Assembly (NCBI RefSeq): GCF_905475345.1
Contig: NC_066588.1
Location: 8,333,501-8,397,500 of the forward strand
DNA: 64,000 nucleotides
Origin: Vespula vulgaris
Taxonomy: Eukaryota > Arthropoda > Insecta > Hymenoptera > Vespidae
Direction: 5' to 3'
Each line of letters starts with the position of its first letter. The stretch's first letter is position 1. This document shows positions 25,596 through 38,299 of this stretch, one piece after another. Position numbers and translations under genes: made by a program. The notes under the pieces were generated by a model. It was not told the origin of the DNA. It ran no database searches and worked only from the letters and a program-made list of their open reading frames with translations.

Positions 25596-28500
25596 TCACT
25601 CAGGATCTGTTTCTCCTTCACCAGCAGGTAATATTGCAATGACACCAGCTGCTGCTACTTTTGCTTTGTATGTCTCCGGTTCGAACCAGCGAATCGGTGC
25701 CTGTGAAGGTTACATAAATCAATATAAAATTATTACTATATTTAAAAACCATTGTAGGACAAAAAAAATATGTTCTTACCTGTAAATGATACTAAAAGCA
25801 GCATGCTTTAAATTTACTAAATGTTATGCTGCCAATGCAAGTATGATCATGCTATTTCAAGAACTTATTCAGAACATTTTTGTATTATAATTATGTTTTT
25901 AATTTGTATATATATGTATAGTTTAAACGGTATAGAGAGTTCTAAATATATTATAATTAAAAAATGAAGTGAATCAATATTTTTTCACTTCATTTTTATT
26001 CATAAATTATGAAACAATGATATAATTTTATTACAAATACATAATATATATTTTGTTATTGTCATAAAATTATTATACTTTAAAGTTTAATTTATTATTA
26101 TGGAAATTTTAGGTTTTATATAATATTACACACATTATTAATTTCGTTTTTAATATCTTTCTTACTGGATACAAGCATTTACTTTTATTATAAACATTAA
26201 AAAATCTTCAAGCAATAATTATAATAAGAAACAACAAAATTTTATAATCTCAGTAAATAATATTCATCATAGAATACAAGATAAAAAACAGAAATGTAAA
26301 GTATTTACTGTTTTATAATCAGTCTTAATTTAGCCACAGAAGTTTATTATAACTTACGTCAAATCTAGCTTAATATTTATTTACTAAATTGAGTAATACC
26401 TGCAGCAATTTTATGATGATTTCTTATCGACATTACACAACCAAGCATCAAATAGAGATACTATGAGATATAACAAAAGTATAAATTTGAGTATTAATAA
26501 CATAATAAAATAATATTAATGTTAACATGTTAAATTCAATAATAGTATTTTAAAAGCAAAAAGCTCATTAACAATGATATTAATCAAATAAAGTTAACAA
26601 GAACAATATTTTGAATTACTTTACTTTTATGAAAAATGACTTAAATATGATACTTTGGCAATTATTTTCATGGTAATATAAGGAATCTATTTAAGTATCT
26701 AATGTATTACACATTATGTAATAATATATAATATATGATATAACGTATATTACATATTATTCTACATATAGAATGTGCATCAAAACATAACACAAAAGTG
26801 TCGATCTCGTCTTATTGTTAATTTCACTTTCTTGTTATAGAAAAAATAATCTATGCATAAAGAGTATTGATATATTAAATATTAGTCATCTTGCAAGCAA
26901 GATTAGCATTAAAAATGGTGCACATTAGATGATTAGCATTACTATCACAGACGTCTACCTTACGAACAATATTCGGGCATTCCTTTTGTATACGAGCCCA
27001 ATCTGCAGGAGGCCGTTTTGCATAAGGGCCTGTGGAACATAGCAGCAGGAACTCATAAGTGAGTTCTCTGATTTCTGGATCTGAAATTTTTTTTCAAATC
27101 ATTTGATTATAACAACTTTTTTTTTTTAAATATTAAACATGGATTATTTAAACAGTTTTAAACTCTAATTAAATACCTTGATCAGACGATTGAAGTTCTG
27201 TAGCAAGATGTGATTTATATGTTTCTTCACTTTCTGAAGTAGCTGCACTATCCATACTTAATTCTCGTCCTAATGAAACGGTATTACTTGGAGTTAATGG
27301 TGTTTGTGATAAATTGTTATCAGATGAAACAGGTTTTTCATCAAAAGTAAAATATTCTATTCCACTTCCAAATTGCTCAGAATCTCCTAAGAAATATTCA
27401 TCCAGTACTAACTTTGCAGTCTGAGAAAAGTAAAAAAATACAATATTAAGTATACACAAAAAAGTGTATAAAATACAAATATTATAATAAAAATTCGTAC
27501 CCTAACAAGATCCAAATTTGTTCCTGTAATCTTAAGGGATTGATTATCGACTGTAACTGTATATTTATATTCGCCAATACTGGCGTCGTTGGTGGAGAAG
27601 CTATGAAGGAGTGAACTTCTCAAACGAGAATTCTGTTGTTGGTGTTGTTGCAATCGATTACTTTCTTCAGATGCACTACTATTTAAAGAAGAACTTGAAC
27701 CTCCTATACCTCCTTTTTCTCCTCCACCTTGCTCCAACCGTACCGGGGATGCATTTCGTTGAATCGTATCCTTTATTAAATCCTTCGCATAACTAGTATA
27801 AATTAGCATTATTTAAAAAAGTGTATTAAAAATAATAATTATTTGCATGAATTTTTATAAGTGAAATATATGAACTTACTGTATCTTGTCCTCGGAAGTA
27901 CCAGTTATTTGGACAAGTCGTTCTTTAGCCCCAGGGTTTACTAAAAAAAAATTTAACTCATTATTATACACATTGTAATTACTAGACTTGGGTACGAGTT
28001 TTATTCTATTAATTAAAAACTTTTGTTTTATACTTATACAAGATTGTTAATTACAAGATGGTAACATTTTAAATGCTACAACATATCATATAACTCCAAT
28101 CAAAAATACAATTAATTATTGGTGTTAAATATTGTTTTAACAATTTCTCTCAGATATATAATAAATACAATGTCATTACAGATTTGTAATTAAATTTGTT
28201 GAAATGAATACAATGTGCTACGATCTATAGGTATTATATAACTGGTGCTATTGTCAAAATTTTTAATATTTCAGATAGTAATATAACATTTTTAAATCAT
28301 TCTTGTGATGGTAATTATATTGCTATGTATGTAACTTTGTTGACAAATTATTATTTCCAGCTTTTACTAATAATATATGTATTTCACAATGATTATAACT
28401 CTGATTAATCATTATTCAAAAAGCTGCAGGCACAATGCATGACAGTTATATATTGCATCATTGAACATACAGTGGCACATGCCATGATGATTTGAAGAAT

Positions 28501-30850
28501 AAAGAAATAGTAACAGATTAAGCTTCTGCAGAATGTGTTCAAATTTTCTATATACCTTATATCTGTGACCTTCAGATAACCTTATGTTTTTGACCTTCAA
28601 ATCAATATATCAATGATTTGAACATCTTGATATCCAAGTCTTGAATGTTGTAATGTAATTAATACTTGGTAGCAACTCACTTGGTAGCGTGCTTGAAATT
28701 AATAATTATATTACAGAAAAATAATTTATATACATATATACCTAAGATGATCACATCAAAGATAAAAAATCATTTTATATAACTTTGTAGTAAATCTAGA
28801 ATAAAATTTATATTATATAAATGGTAAATAAAAGCAATCAAAACTTTGACATTTTTAGATTAAAACATACATTATGTAGTTATGTGGAATGTCTGATATT
28901 ATCAGAAATCTATATATCTGTTTCATAAAACTATTTGCAAAATTGCAATTGTTCTTAGTAAATGATGCATGTAGTATGCTTGCAATTAAAGATAAATTAG
29001 TAATTATCAAACTGCTTGTAAGACATTAGGATTGAATTATTCATAATTGCAATCTAAATACATGTGATTAAACTCACAAATGTTAGAATATTAGGATATG
29101 GTAAGGAATTAGGTGTCATCTGATTCATCAAGTATTATTTTTATGATGCACGAGCACAATGCTGATAAGCCAATCGCAGATCATTGCTTTACCTCGCTGG
29201 AAGGAGATGATCGTCTGGCTCAGTTCTTCAATCATGTGAACACGACGCCCTTTTATTCCCATCACTGTATTTTTACGTACATAGTTTAAAAATGGATGGA
29301 AAAACATAAACTGCACGAAATTAATTTAAATTGCAACTACATTAAAAATTGAATTTGAAAAATTGTAGTCAAAAATTATAATAAAATAACCAAAGTATAT
29401 AACAAGTAATACTTAAACTAAACTAGAATGGATATTACTTGTTTAAACTAAAAATAGAAAAGAAAATTCCTAAAAAAAGGCCTTTTTCTTAATAGAGCTA
29501 ACATGATCTCTTCATATAGTACTAGCACAAAGTCATATTACCTTATAATTGATATAATATTATGTGATAAATCATAATTTTGATGTTTTGAATAAAACTT
29601 AATCAGTTTCATACCATTTTTTAATTTTGATATATAATTATGAATATTAGAAAAGCATGAACTTTATTTACCTTTACCAGAATCACTGTTGCGTATAACA
29701 ACTTCATCCTTGCAATAATTTTTACCAGGAATCCGAGTAGGTTTTGCAAATTTGCCACTATTTTTTATTACTTCACCAGGACCCAGGATAGAAGTAGCAG
29801 TAGGTGAAACTACTGTCAAAGGTGAAGCCAATGGATTCACAAGTGTTTCTAGAGTTCCTTCTGTCTGTAAATATAATTTCAATTTATAAATATGAAATTA
29901 GAATATAATTAAAAAATAGCAAAAATAATTCAAGTACATTATCAAGGTGCGATAATTTATGAGTGTAATATACATCCATAGAGTCTGTGTGACGCCATTG
30001 TTTAGCTCTTAATTCTATAAGTTCCAGCAAATGAACCCTAGTCGTCAGATCTAGTCTCTCGTCTTGACTTCCATTCCTTATTGCAACAAAAGCTCTGTCC
30101 AGCTGATCTAAATATTACAAGCATTAAAAATAGAAATTATGTAAAGAAATAATGGGAACTTAGATATATAGTCCAATCTTTAAACACAAAAAATATTTAA
30201 TACAAATTATAAATATACTATCTATTTTTAAATTAATTCAATAATAATACTTAAAAATAAAGATTTTCTCTTTTTCTCTTTTCAATTTCTTTTTAATTTT
30301 CTATTATAAAGTATTAAAAAAAAAAGGAAAGTAAAAGTAAAATTTAAATAAAAAAACTATACCTTTGTAAATAGCTTCTAGCTGATGTGCATAAAGTTTG
30401 AGATGATTACACATTGTAATCACATTCATTTGTAGCGTTTGGTCATGGAAGCCATTAGTTAATTGCATCGTAACATTGTCGATTAAGGACACTATGTCCT
30501 CCACTATTAAAAAAATATATAGTTTCTTATAATAAACAATAAAAATTACAAAATGTTCATATACATAATACTTGTGTATTTATCATATGAATGTTTTTTA
30601 TATAAAAATAAAACTATAATTATATATTTATATAGTATATAAAATAAAACATTATTAGATTGGAATTAAATTTCAAATATTATATACGTATATAAAAAAA
30701 AGCTTTGGTATTTTAATAAAAATAAAAAGTATAGAGTATACCTGTCGTGATCCGTCCATCGACGGTCGTATGGCGCTGATTAAGTTTGAGTGGCCGAGGT
30801 TTTTCGATTTTCTTAATTGTTCGTGCCCTATTCAGTTGTGTCGTGGCCAT
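25596..30850 (-). CDS. mxt: eIF4E-binding protein Mextli (MIF4G-like + KH domain)
   Basis: Ten minus-strand exons (30742-30850, 30363-30503, 29938-30107, 29672-29864, 29193-29264, 27880-27940, 27501-27792, 27177-27420, 26959-27080, 25596-25700) encode 502 aa. In flies Mextli binds eIF4E and ribosomal initiation components and supports translation. The N-terminal ~125 aa (VEDIVSLIDNVTMQL onward) form the MIF4G-like helical part. A KH domain follows, with GIKGRRVHMIEELSQ as the GXXG loop, VQITGTSEDKI, and KITGTNLDLV in a second strand. A Ser/Gln/Gly-rich linker leads to LTYEFLLLC, which fits the eIF4E-binding pattern YX4L followed by Cys, then a conserved KRPPADW..IQKECPNIV block. Phase closes across all exons. 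The exon ending at 29938 uses a weak GTACTT donor. Confidence 0.9.
25960..25997. repeat. perfect 14-bp inverted repeat inside a Mextli intron
   Basis: AAAAATGAAGTGAA at 25960-25973 and its exact reverse complement at 25984-25997 flank a 10-base loop. The pairing does not extend outward. It lies in the last intron of mxt and could be a stem-loop in the pre-mRNA or a chance palindrome. Confidence 0.6.
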
Positions 30851-31550
30851 TGTTTATTACCTTCAAATAATTAACTGTTAATTTAAATTAAATGATATAT
30901 TCGAAGGCACATTGAGAATGTCAAAGAGTCAACAAATAAACAAAAAAATCTGTGAACTTTTTGTTTCCTTTTTTTTTTTATTTACTTTGCGAATGAATTC
31001 AAAAACACTCGTAAAAACTTAATAAAATTTCTATCGGTTTGTAAAGAAATCAATTGTACAAGTTTTATTTTATTTATTGTCAATTATTTTATATTACGAG
31101 AGAAAAGGAGTAAAATAAAAAGAGAAATTGTCGAGAAAAGGAAAAATAAATTACACGATCGTTTTTATGCGAAGGCGGCATTTGTGATCTAGTCTTCGTA
31201 GTCGACTCTAGACGACGCACTTCTGCGTCGCGCGCGATTTAAAAATAACCGTGAAAAAGAGGAACGCAAGAACGCTTTTGGTTTTAGGAATTAACGATTA
31301 CGCATGGGAGAAAGAAAGAAACATTCGCTGAATATGATAATTTTGATTGTTGCTTGTATGCTCTCGATAATTATGATATAATATCGATAAAATGTACTCT
31401 TTTATGAAGATAGGGTAAGTCGTTGAGGTATACGTAACGATAAAAATAATTTATGCTACAACCATATGTGTGTGAGGCCATGACATGCAGAAGGAAAGAA
31501 AGAGAGCGATGCACACGAGAGAGAGGGAAAGCATGCACGATGTAGCAGAA

Positions 31551-31552
31551 GG

Positions 31553-31630
<78 letters not shown>
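31551..31630. repeat. (GA)n microsatellite in a larger purine-rich tract
   Basis: About 80 bp of almost pure GA dinucleotide, one interruption (GAAAGAG) near 31568. It is embedded in a 31485-31760 stretch that is nearly all purine on the plus strand. It sits roughly 700 bp upstream of the Mextli start codon. Confidence 0.9.
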
Positions 31631-31632
<2 letters not shown>

Positions 31633-32576
31633 ATAGAATCGTGGGGGCGAACCATTAAGATTAAGAGTGAGAAGGGGTAGAGAGTCGACAAAGGAGATAG
31701 GAAAGAAAGAGAAAGAAAGAGTTAGTGAGAAGAGAGATAGAGAGAGGGAGGGGAGAGAGAAAACTTCACCCTTATTTTACAATTATATGAACGTAACTAG
31801 ATCTACTTAAATTATTTAAAAATAATATAACCTTTTTGGATATATTTAAGAATGAACGAAATGTGTCGAGTTGGGAGAAGGAATTTCAGCTATGTGTCAA
31901 ATTGAAAGAGAGGAATAACATTTGACATTTGAAGAGGAATAAATTGTTCTTTAAATATACAACAAACATTGTTAAACTTCACAAGCTTCACACTTTTTAA
32001 TCGTAAATCACCTACCACCTTTTCTCTCGTGCCACGGATCAACGACGGGCAAATCGTATGTTCGTAGAAATCGGTAAGACGTGTCGTCGACATCCACCGA
32101 AAAAGTTAGTGCCAACTGGTGAAGGCTTACCAATATAATACAGAAAACTTACCGGATAAATTAACGTACAAGAATAAAATATTAATACTTTCGTAGTCTC
32201 TTATTTTTGACGTAGAATTTTAGTACGTTAAAGAAATGTATACAAAATTAAAGTATAATAATAACGATTTATAAATAGCGTTAATACTATATATAATTTG
32301 TATTTTATAATATATTGATGTCAACACGTCAAAACATTCTTATGACATTTAGTAATATAATATTATATTAATTGTGGCAAATTATATGTTTACTTGTCCT
32401 ATTAAAAAAATAGTAGATATTTTAATAGATTAAAATCTTTTGAATTTATGTAAATGCATATGAATCAAGATATTTTTTCTAATAAAAGGTAATTGTATAT
32501 AAAATGCGCAGTATGACATTGAAAACATTTTATTCAGTCTGTAAGAAGCATTCTACATGATGATCGTAATAATACG

Positions 32577-32806
32577 AACAGTAATAAAAAAGAAAAATAA
32601 TAATAATAATGAAAACGATGATAACGATGATATTGATGTTGATAAAAATGTAATAATAATTATAATAATGATACTGATGCCAATGATAATGGCGATGATT
32701 TATGATTTGATTTGACTATCGCGCGATGATGGCGACGACGGGATGACAATGACGATGATGACAATGTGATGACGATGATGATGACGACGACAACGACGAC
32801 GACGTT

Positions 32807-32853
<47 letters not shown>

Positions 32854-33021
32854 AGGTGACGATGTTGATGCTGATGCTGATGACGATGACGATGACAATG
32901 ATAAATTACTATTATTATCAAACGATAATAATAGTAATAATATTATTATTAGTAGTAGAAGTAGTAATAGTAGTAATAGTAGTTGCAGTAATAGTAGTAA
33001 TGATAGTATTAATCCATAATA
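32577..33021. repeat. complex trinucleotide repeat block (GAT/GAC then TAA/TAG)
   Basis: An AT-rich (AAT/GAT)n part at 32577-32700 leads to a long GATGAC-rich core (32740-32900), followed by TAATAG/TAGTAG triplets up to about 33020. All three frames on both strands stay open for long stretches, giving artificial poly-Met/Thr, poly-His/Arg and poly-Ser frames that are not genes. Confidence 0.85.
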
Positions 33022-35638
33022 ATAATTCATTCATAATAACCATTTGTAATATACAGGTAAACTCTCTTACATGTTGAATTTTCATAATACATAAATTATA
33101 GAAAATTTACCAATAAATGAAACATTATATTTTCTCAGACTATGAATGTAGTCAATAAATTATTCCTATCTTGACTCTGCTGCAAAGATATTTTGTTTCT
33201 TTTGTATTCGGCAGCATTGTTGGATTTGAAGAACTACTTTAAAATCACTGTTTACAGTAACGTTTACATTCCTTAAGTCTTTCTGTACATAGATCAATCA
33301 TATCTATCTACTATGTAGATACAAGAACATATGAAAAGAATTCAATTTTAAGTAGAATAAACTTTATATATTTTTTAAATATAATACAACAAGCTGAAGA
33401 ATTCTACTAAAAAAATCTCAGTATCAGTAAATATCTAAATAATAAAAAATGACATAGTGATGTAAACGAAACTGTTACAGTTTCATTACTGTAACTCCAT
33501 ATTTCTATTGATTTGAGGTAGTGTATTCAATATAATCCTATTATCTTGCTGCTATATGTTGTGTGCGGATATGTGTCTCATATGAATATCTTTTTTACAC
33601 CCATACTCTCTTACTACAAGCCCAAAACATTGACGATTATATTGCTAGTATTTAAAAAAAATTTATTGAATTTATACTATTCTACAAGTTTCCCAGTTCA
33701 TATTATTATTGTAAATAATATTTCTTTCGGCGTAAATATATATATATATAGTTCGTGGTGATATGAAAATAGTTGATTGATTGAAACAGACTGTGTATAC
33801 TATAAATTTGTTCTGGGCTCATAGATCTCTTAGTTGTAAGGGTGCTTAGAAAATTATCGTCTATGCATGGAGTATGAAAAATCCAAATCACGGACAAATC
33901 TTGAAACTAATTGCGTTTATACTTTTGTTTCCTTAAAATGTAGAGCAACATTATACATACACTTGCAATCATTCATGCTCACACGCAAGTGTTATAACAC
34001 AAATTATCTCAAAATTTTTCCGCTATTCGGTATTTCAACTTCATTACCAAATACGACAAGGCTGCTGACATTAGGCTTGCTAGCACTTGTAAATAATGCC
34101 CAGCAATTGTGCTATTTTGTTAGTTTTTTTTTACATATTATTTCATGAATAATTTATCACATTTTAATCATTTTCACAGATTAGAAAAGAGGAGGCACAT
34201 GTAACATCATGCCTTACCAAGATAGCTCAATCTATGAACACTTCTGTAAAAAATATAACATCTATGGATGGTTGAGCTCTTGGTCAGCATATAGCGAATT
34301 AACACTCTCAAAGGTAATGCGGATCACTTCTGCAGGAACGAGCAATGGACACTCATACCCAAGCGTGAACTGTGTTAGAAATCTACACAATATTGCATTT
34401 CTTTTATTTTAAAGGAGGTAGTTCTCCTTTAATATGAAAAAGTCACCCTGTAATCTCATTTAGTAATATTTAAAAAATGGAACCTATTCAAGCGCAAGAG
34501 CTAAATATATCCCGCGATTTGATTGTACAGGTCTTATTCACTATTGCAGAAGTGATTTTCGCTCTAGTCTTCCTTTATTAGTTTGTACTTCGACGTAACA
34601 TGTTCCCCCTCCTTAAAAACTAAATACTGCAAACTTAAACAATACTACAGAAATTTACCATATCAATTTTGAATTTTGACACGATTACGTTATCCTTATA
34701 TTATATTTAATATAAGTTTAACCACTTAATGAAATTAATTTTTAGTTAAAATAACAATTACAATGTATAAATACATTGCTAAAAGAAACTTAACATAAAA
34801 TATGATTCACATCAAGATGTAATAGCCTCAACAGTTCACCAGGGGAAAAACACAAACGAAACATACATTTAATAGTTAAACTAGTAACTACTTTACTACA
34901 CTAGACAGCGAGAAAATCCTAAGACATGCGATATCATACAATGAATCATTATTCGTAGAAGTTGCAAAATTTTTGCAGTTCCTAAACAGTATTCTTCCTT
35001 GTTAAACACGAATTTCGTAACTTTGCACTGAATGTCTTGTGATTTTTACGCTTTTGTAACAATTAATTCAATATCATTCCTCCTGCTATGTTATTGATTC
35101 CATTATTTATAGCTGGAGAATATCTCAAAATAAAGCAGACCCATTGCCTACTTTCAACTTTTATGCTTAACTTACAATTTTAGATCTTGGAGCCGAAATC
35201 CATTAGTCTCTTAACCATATACATGATGAGAATCTTTGTTTTATTAAATTAAGCTCGTATGTATCTCACATATATTATTGGAACTGTGTTTCCTCTCATA
35301 CCAATATACTATTTCTTCTTTTTGATGGAATATTTCAACTCCACAGATAAAAATTGATTTCATACAACAGTTAAAGGTTAAAATCAGTATTAACTATAAG
35401 TATTAATTACACGACCATTAGTATGTCTTATACAGTAATAAATTACCATCGTGCTATTTTACTTCACCATCGATGGTAGTCTTTCATTACTAGATGTTAT
35501 GAATTATAGCATTATTTAGTAAACGAGTATTAGTTGCATCTGCTGTTGTCAAGAAGAAGTTAAGTAAATTTTGTTGCACGTTACCTTAATAATTAATGCT
35601 GTATGAAACTCTGCTCTATAAGTTACTATAAAGCTGAT

Positions 35639-37364
35639 TTAGTGGTGCCGTTTTTTCTTAAAACCTATAAATACATAACAATATAATTTCTATGTTAAAA
35701 GATGTACACTTATAATTAATAATAAAGCATAAAAAAAGATTTTTTACTTCTTTTAGCTTTTCCCTTTTTCTGAGTTTTTCTTGTTTTAGTTGGTACAGAT
35801 GAAGTCTCTCCAAAACTAGTAATTTCATCACCAAGAGTACCAAGAGTTGTTATCTGACGGCGTCTATGTTTTTCTTGTTTCGTAACAGGTAAACGTGTCA
35901 TGTAGTTCTCCTCGTATTCGATCTTTCGCTTGTTCTCACGCCCCAAACTAGCTTGTTTTTCAATTAAGCCTTGTGCATCCTCTATTGGTGCATCTAGGTA
36001 TTCTTCTTTCAATTCCCTTAATACCGCACCTGAGACTGCACGTCTGCGGGCTCTTTCACCAGCTTTACGCATTTTCTCTGCTGCTGTTTCATCTCCGTCT
36101 ATAAAATGATGACAGATAAATGATTGATTTTATATTACAGAAGAAATTAAGGAAAAAAGTACTACTTTATTAATGGCTATTATTACAAACCATAGTGAAC
36201 GGCAGCAAGTTTTGGTGGCACATAGATATTTGATTTCCTGGTTTGAGACGATTTAAAACCATCTTCATCGCCGTCTTGATCACTATCAGACTCTTCATCG
36301 AAACTATCAATTTTAGCAATTATTGCATCAGGATTTGCTTTAAAGTTAATGGGATCATTACTGTTAGTGGTACCAGTTACTGCAGTCTTAACAAGTTTAT
36401 CTATTTGATATTTTAGCTTGTGATCTATTGGTCGGATTTTTTCTAGGACTGTCCTGATTTCAATAAGGCGATCAATAGAGGGGTCACCTTCGATACGTTC
36501 ACCTGAACATTTTCTTAAAACTACGTAAGTTAAATTAATAAGATAGGAAAGTAACATATGATATTTCATTTCTAAGAAACTAAGACCCTTGTCCGTAGAA
36601 ATTTCTCCATTTTTTACACGAACCAACATATTATCTACAAGTTGGTTTACTTGTAGGACATTAGCATTCATTTCCCCAAGCAGGCGAAACGCCTGTGGGA
36701 GATCCCTTTGTTCCATTTCATCGATTGCCTACAAATACAATTTATTACATTCAATAATTAAATTAACGCTGACATTTAATAAATATTATAAAAATTATCA
36801 AAAAAAGAATACATTAAAAAACGATATTAAAAATAACTTTGCTCATTATGTTTTTATATTATTAACAAAAAAAAATTGTGTTGCAATATATATGTATATC
36901 TTGTTATGGGAAACATACTTTCATATCTCACATATGTTTGTTTACACTTTAATAAATATTTTTTCGCTTTTAGAACACACCACGCGTTATGTTAAAGATA
37001 ATCAAGATTGAAAAATTTAATTTCACTGTATGTTTATTTCAATATTCACTATATCCCATTTAAAAAATGAAAACCGCGCAAAATTTCATTCAGGAAATTA
37101 TGATGTACACTATGTTTAAAGACAATCTAACAGAAATATTAAAGTAAACACTTAGTTTTTAGAAAAATGTCTGCCTTGCGAATATATGGGAAAAAAGCGC
37201 AATAATCTGCTGCCATCTTTCCTATTTACTAATGGATGACAGCGGAAAAAAAAAAACAATAAAGAATTCCCAATAGAACTGACAGAAAAATGCATTCATT
37301 TAGGAATAAGAAATAAAAATTCATCAATGTAATTTGTTCAAAAGTTTGCACTTACTTGTACCAT
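35639..37364 (-). CDS. NGDN: neuroguidin (Sas10/Utp3/C1D family)
   Basis: Four minus-strand exons (37356-37364, 36191-36728, 35748-36098, 35639-35664) encode 307 aa. The family acts in the small-subunit processome for 18S rRNA maturation; vertebrate neuroguidin also binds eIF4E. The Sas10/Utp3 domain is clear: KGLSFLEMKYHMLLSYLINL, then EIRTVLEKIRPIDHKLKYQIDKL at about residues 95-120, then an acidic segment and IYVPPKLAAVHY. The C-terminal half has RARRRAVSGAVLRELKEEY and a basic end. The first coding exon is only three codons (ATG GTA CAA). For the end, splicing from 35748 to 35664 gives a basic tail ending KKKRHH, similar in character to vertebrate tails; reading through instead would give a short hydrophobic end. 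Confidence 0.93.
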
Positions 37365-38299
37365 TGTTCTGCAATAAAAATTAAACGAATAAATGCATAT
37401 CTAAACAACGTAACTTGTAATTAAACGAGTCCCCACGTGGGACGTTATTTTACTTTTCCTGGGTATATTTTTTCTCTTGGAAAAGCCTGGTCAAAACACC
37501 AACTGTTGTGTAATTAATCGTATAAATATTTCTTTTAATAAACGTAAGCTCTTATCGAACATAGCATCATTATTCTAAAATACGAATTTATACCATACAT
37601 ATCAACAAAATGTTTTATCTACTTAAATAATAAAGTGTCTTCACGATGAATCTACTTCCTTTATATAAGGGTATTAAAAAAATGCGGGAATTTCAATCTA
37701 GACGTTTATAAAATTTTTTTCATATAGTTATAGTAAATTGTTAAATAATGCACGAATAAAGTATGATCTTCATAGCTAAAATTTTAAAAAACATACAAGA
37801 AGATCTTGGTATAGATAAGTGTAATGAATACAAAAATGGAATACACGATAATGAAGCAATGTTAATAGAAATACAAATATATAATAATATCTATGATAAA
37901 GGATGATTTTTATTTTGATTCTTATTTTCGTAGTTAGATGTTTTCTTATATTTATATCGAATTTTAGACATGAGTCTTGGAACGATCTCTAAAATACTTA
38001 TATACATTGATAAAAATCGTAGATCTTCCTAATATTAGTATTACCGTACAACGCACTTCTGTTGATCTTGGCAATACTGCAATCTGCAATATACTAAAGG
38101 TTAGGAAAGTAACAAATTCTAGGGATTTTTTTATAAAAACATTACTCATCGTTGGCTTACTTATCAGATGTTTCGCGAAGAACTTCAAGTATAAGTAAAT
38201 ATCATTTTTGACGTAAAAGTGAATAGTGTGAGTGGTTAGCAGCAAGTTGCAAGTTGTTGAGCGGCGTGACGCGCCTTTAATAAATATAAAGTTGTAGGA
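37365..38299. promoter_or_regulatory. divergent promoter between neuroguidin (-) and TM9SF4 (+)
   Basis: 0.94 kb lies between the two start codons. An E-box CACGTG at 37434-37439 sits in a CCCACGTGGG palindrome about 70 bp upstream of the neuroguidin ATG. A GCGCAATAATC element (37196-37206, inside neuroguidin intron 1) matches one in the RNMT promoter, and AAGATGGCAGC is nearby on the minus strand. CpG-rich DNA just before 38300 is consistent with the TM9SF4 5' UTR. Confidence 0.4.

Larger units (their letters stand above)
30851..35638. other. repeat-rich intergenic region, no gene seen
   Basis: The first 0.5 kb contains the Mextli promoter and 5' UTR; CpG content rises around 31180-31260. 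After that come a long GA tract, a trinucleotide-repeat block and about 2.5 kb of ordinary AT-rich sequence (33.1-35.6 kb). ORFs here are short or made of repeats. No tRNA, transposase or conserved exon is visible. Confidence 0.45.

Noticed and set aside
25675..25695. GGTTCGAACC resembling a tRNA B box/T arm
   Set aside because: It is part of the last Mextli coding exon (reading IRWFEPE) and no acceptor stem, D arm or anticodon arm can be folded around it.
32700..33077. Overlapping frames encoding poly-Ser, poly-His/Arg and poly-Met/Thr
   Set aside because: They are produced by the GATGAC/TAATAG trinucleotide repeats, open in several frames on both strands at once.
33867..34412. Two plus-strand ORFs of 93 and 67 codons
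   Set aside because: No homology recognised, no codon bias or splice context, and typical chance length for AT-rich intergenic DNA.
35716..35748. Read-through end of neuroguidin exon 3 (SKKSFFMLYY)
   Set aside because: A donor at 35747 and acceptor at 35665 give an in-frame basic tail that suits the family better than the hydrophobic read-through.
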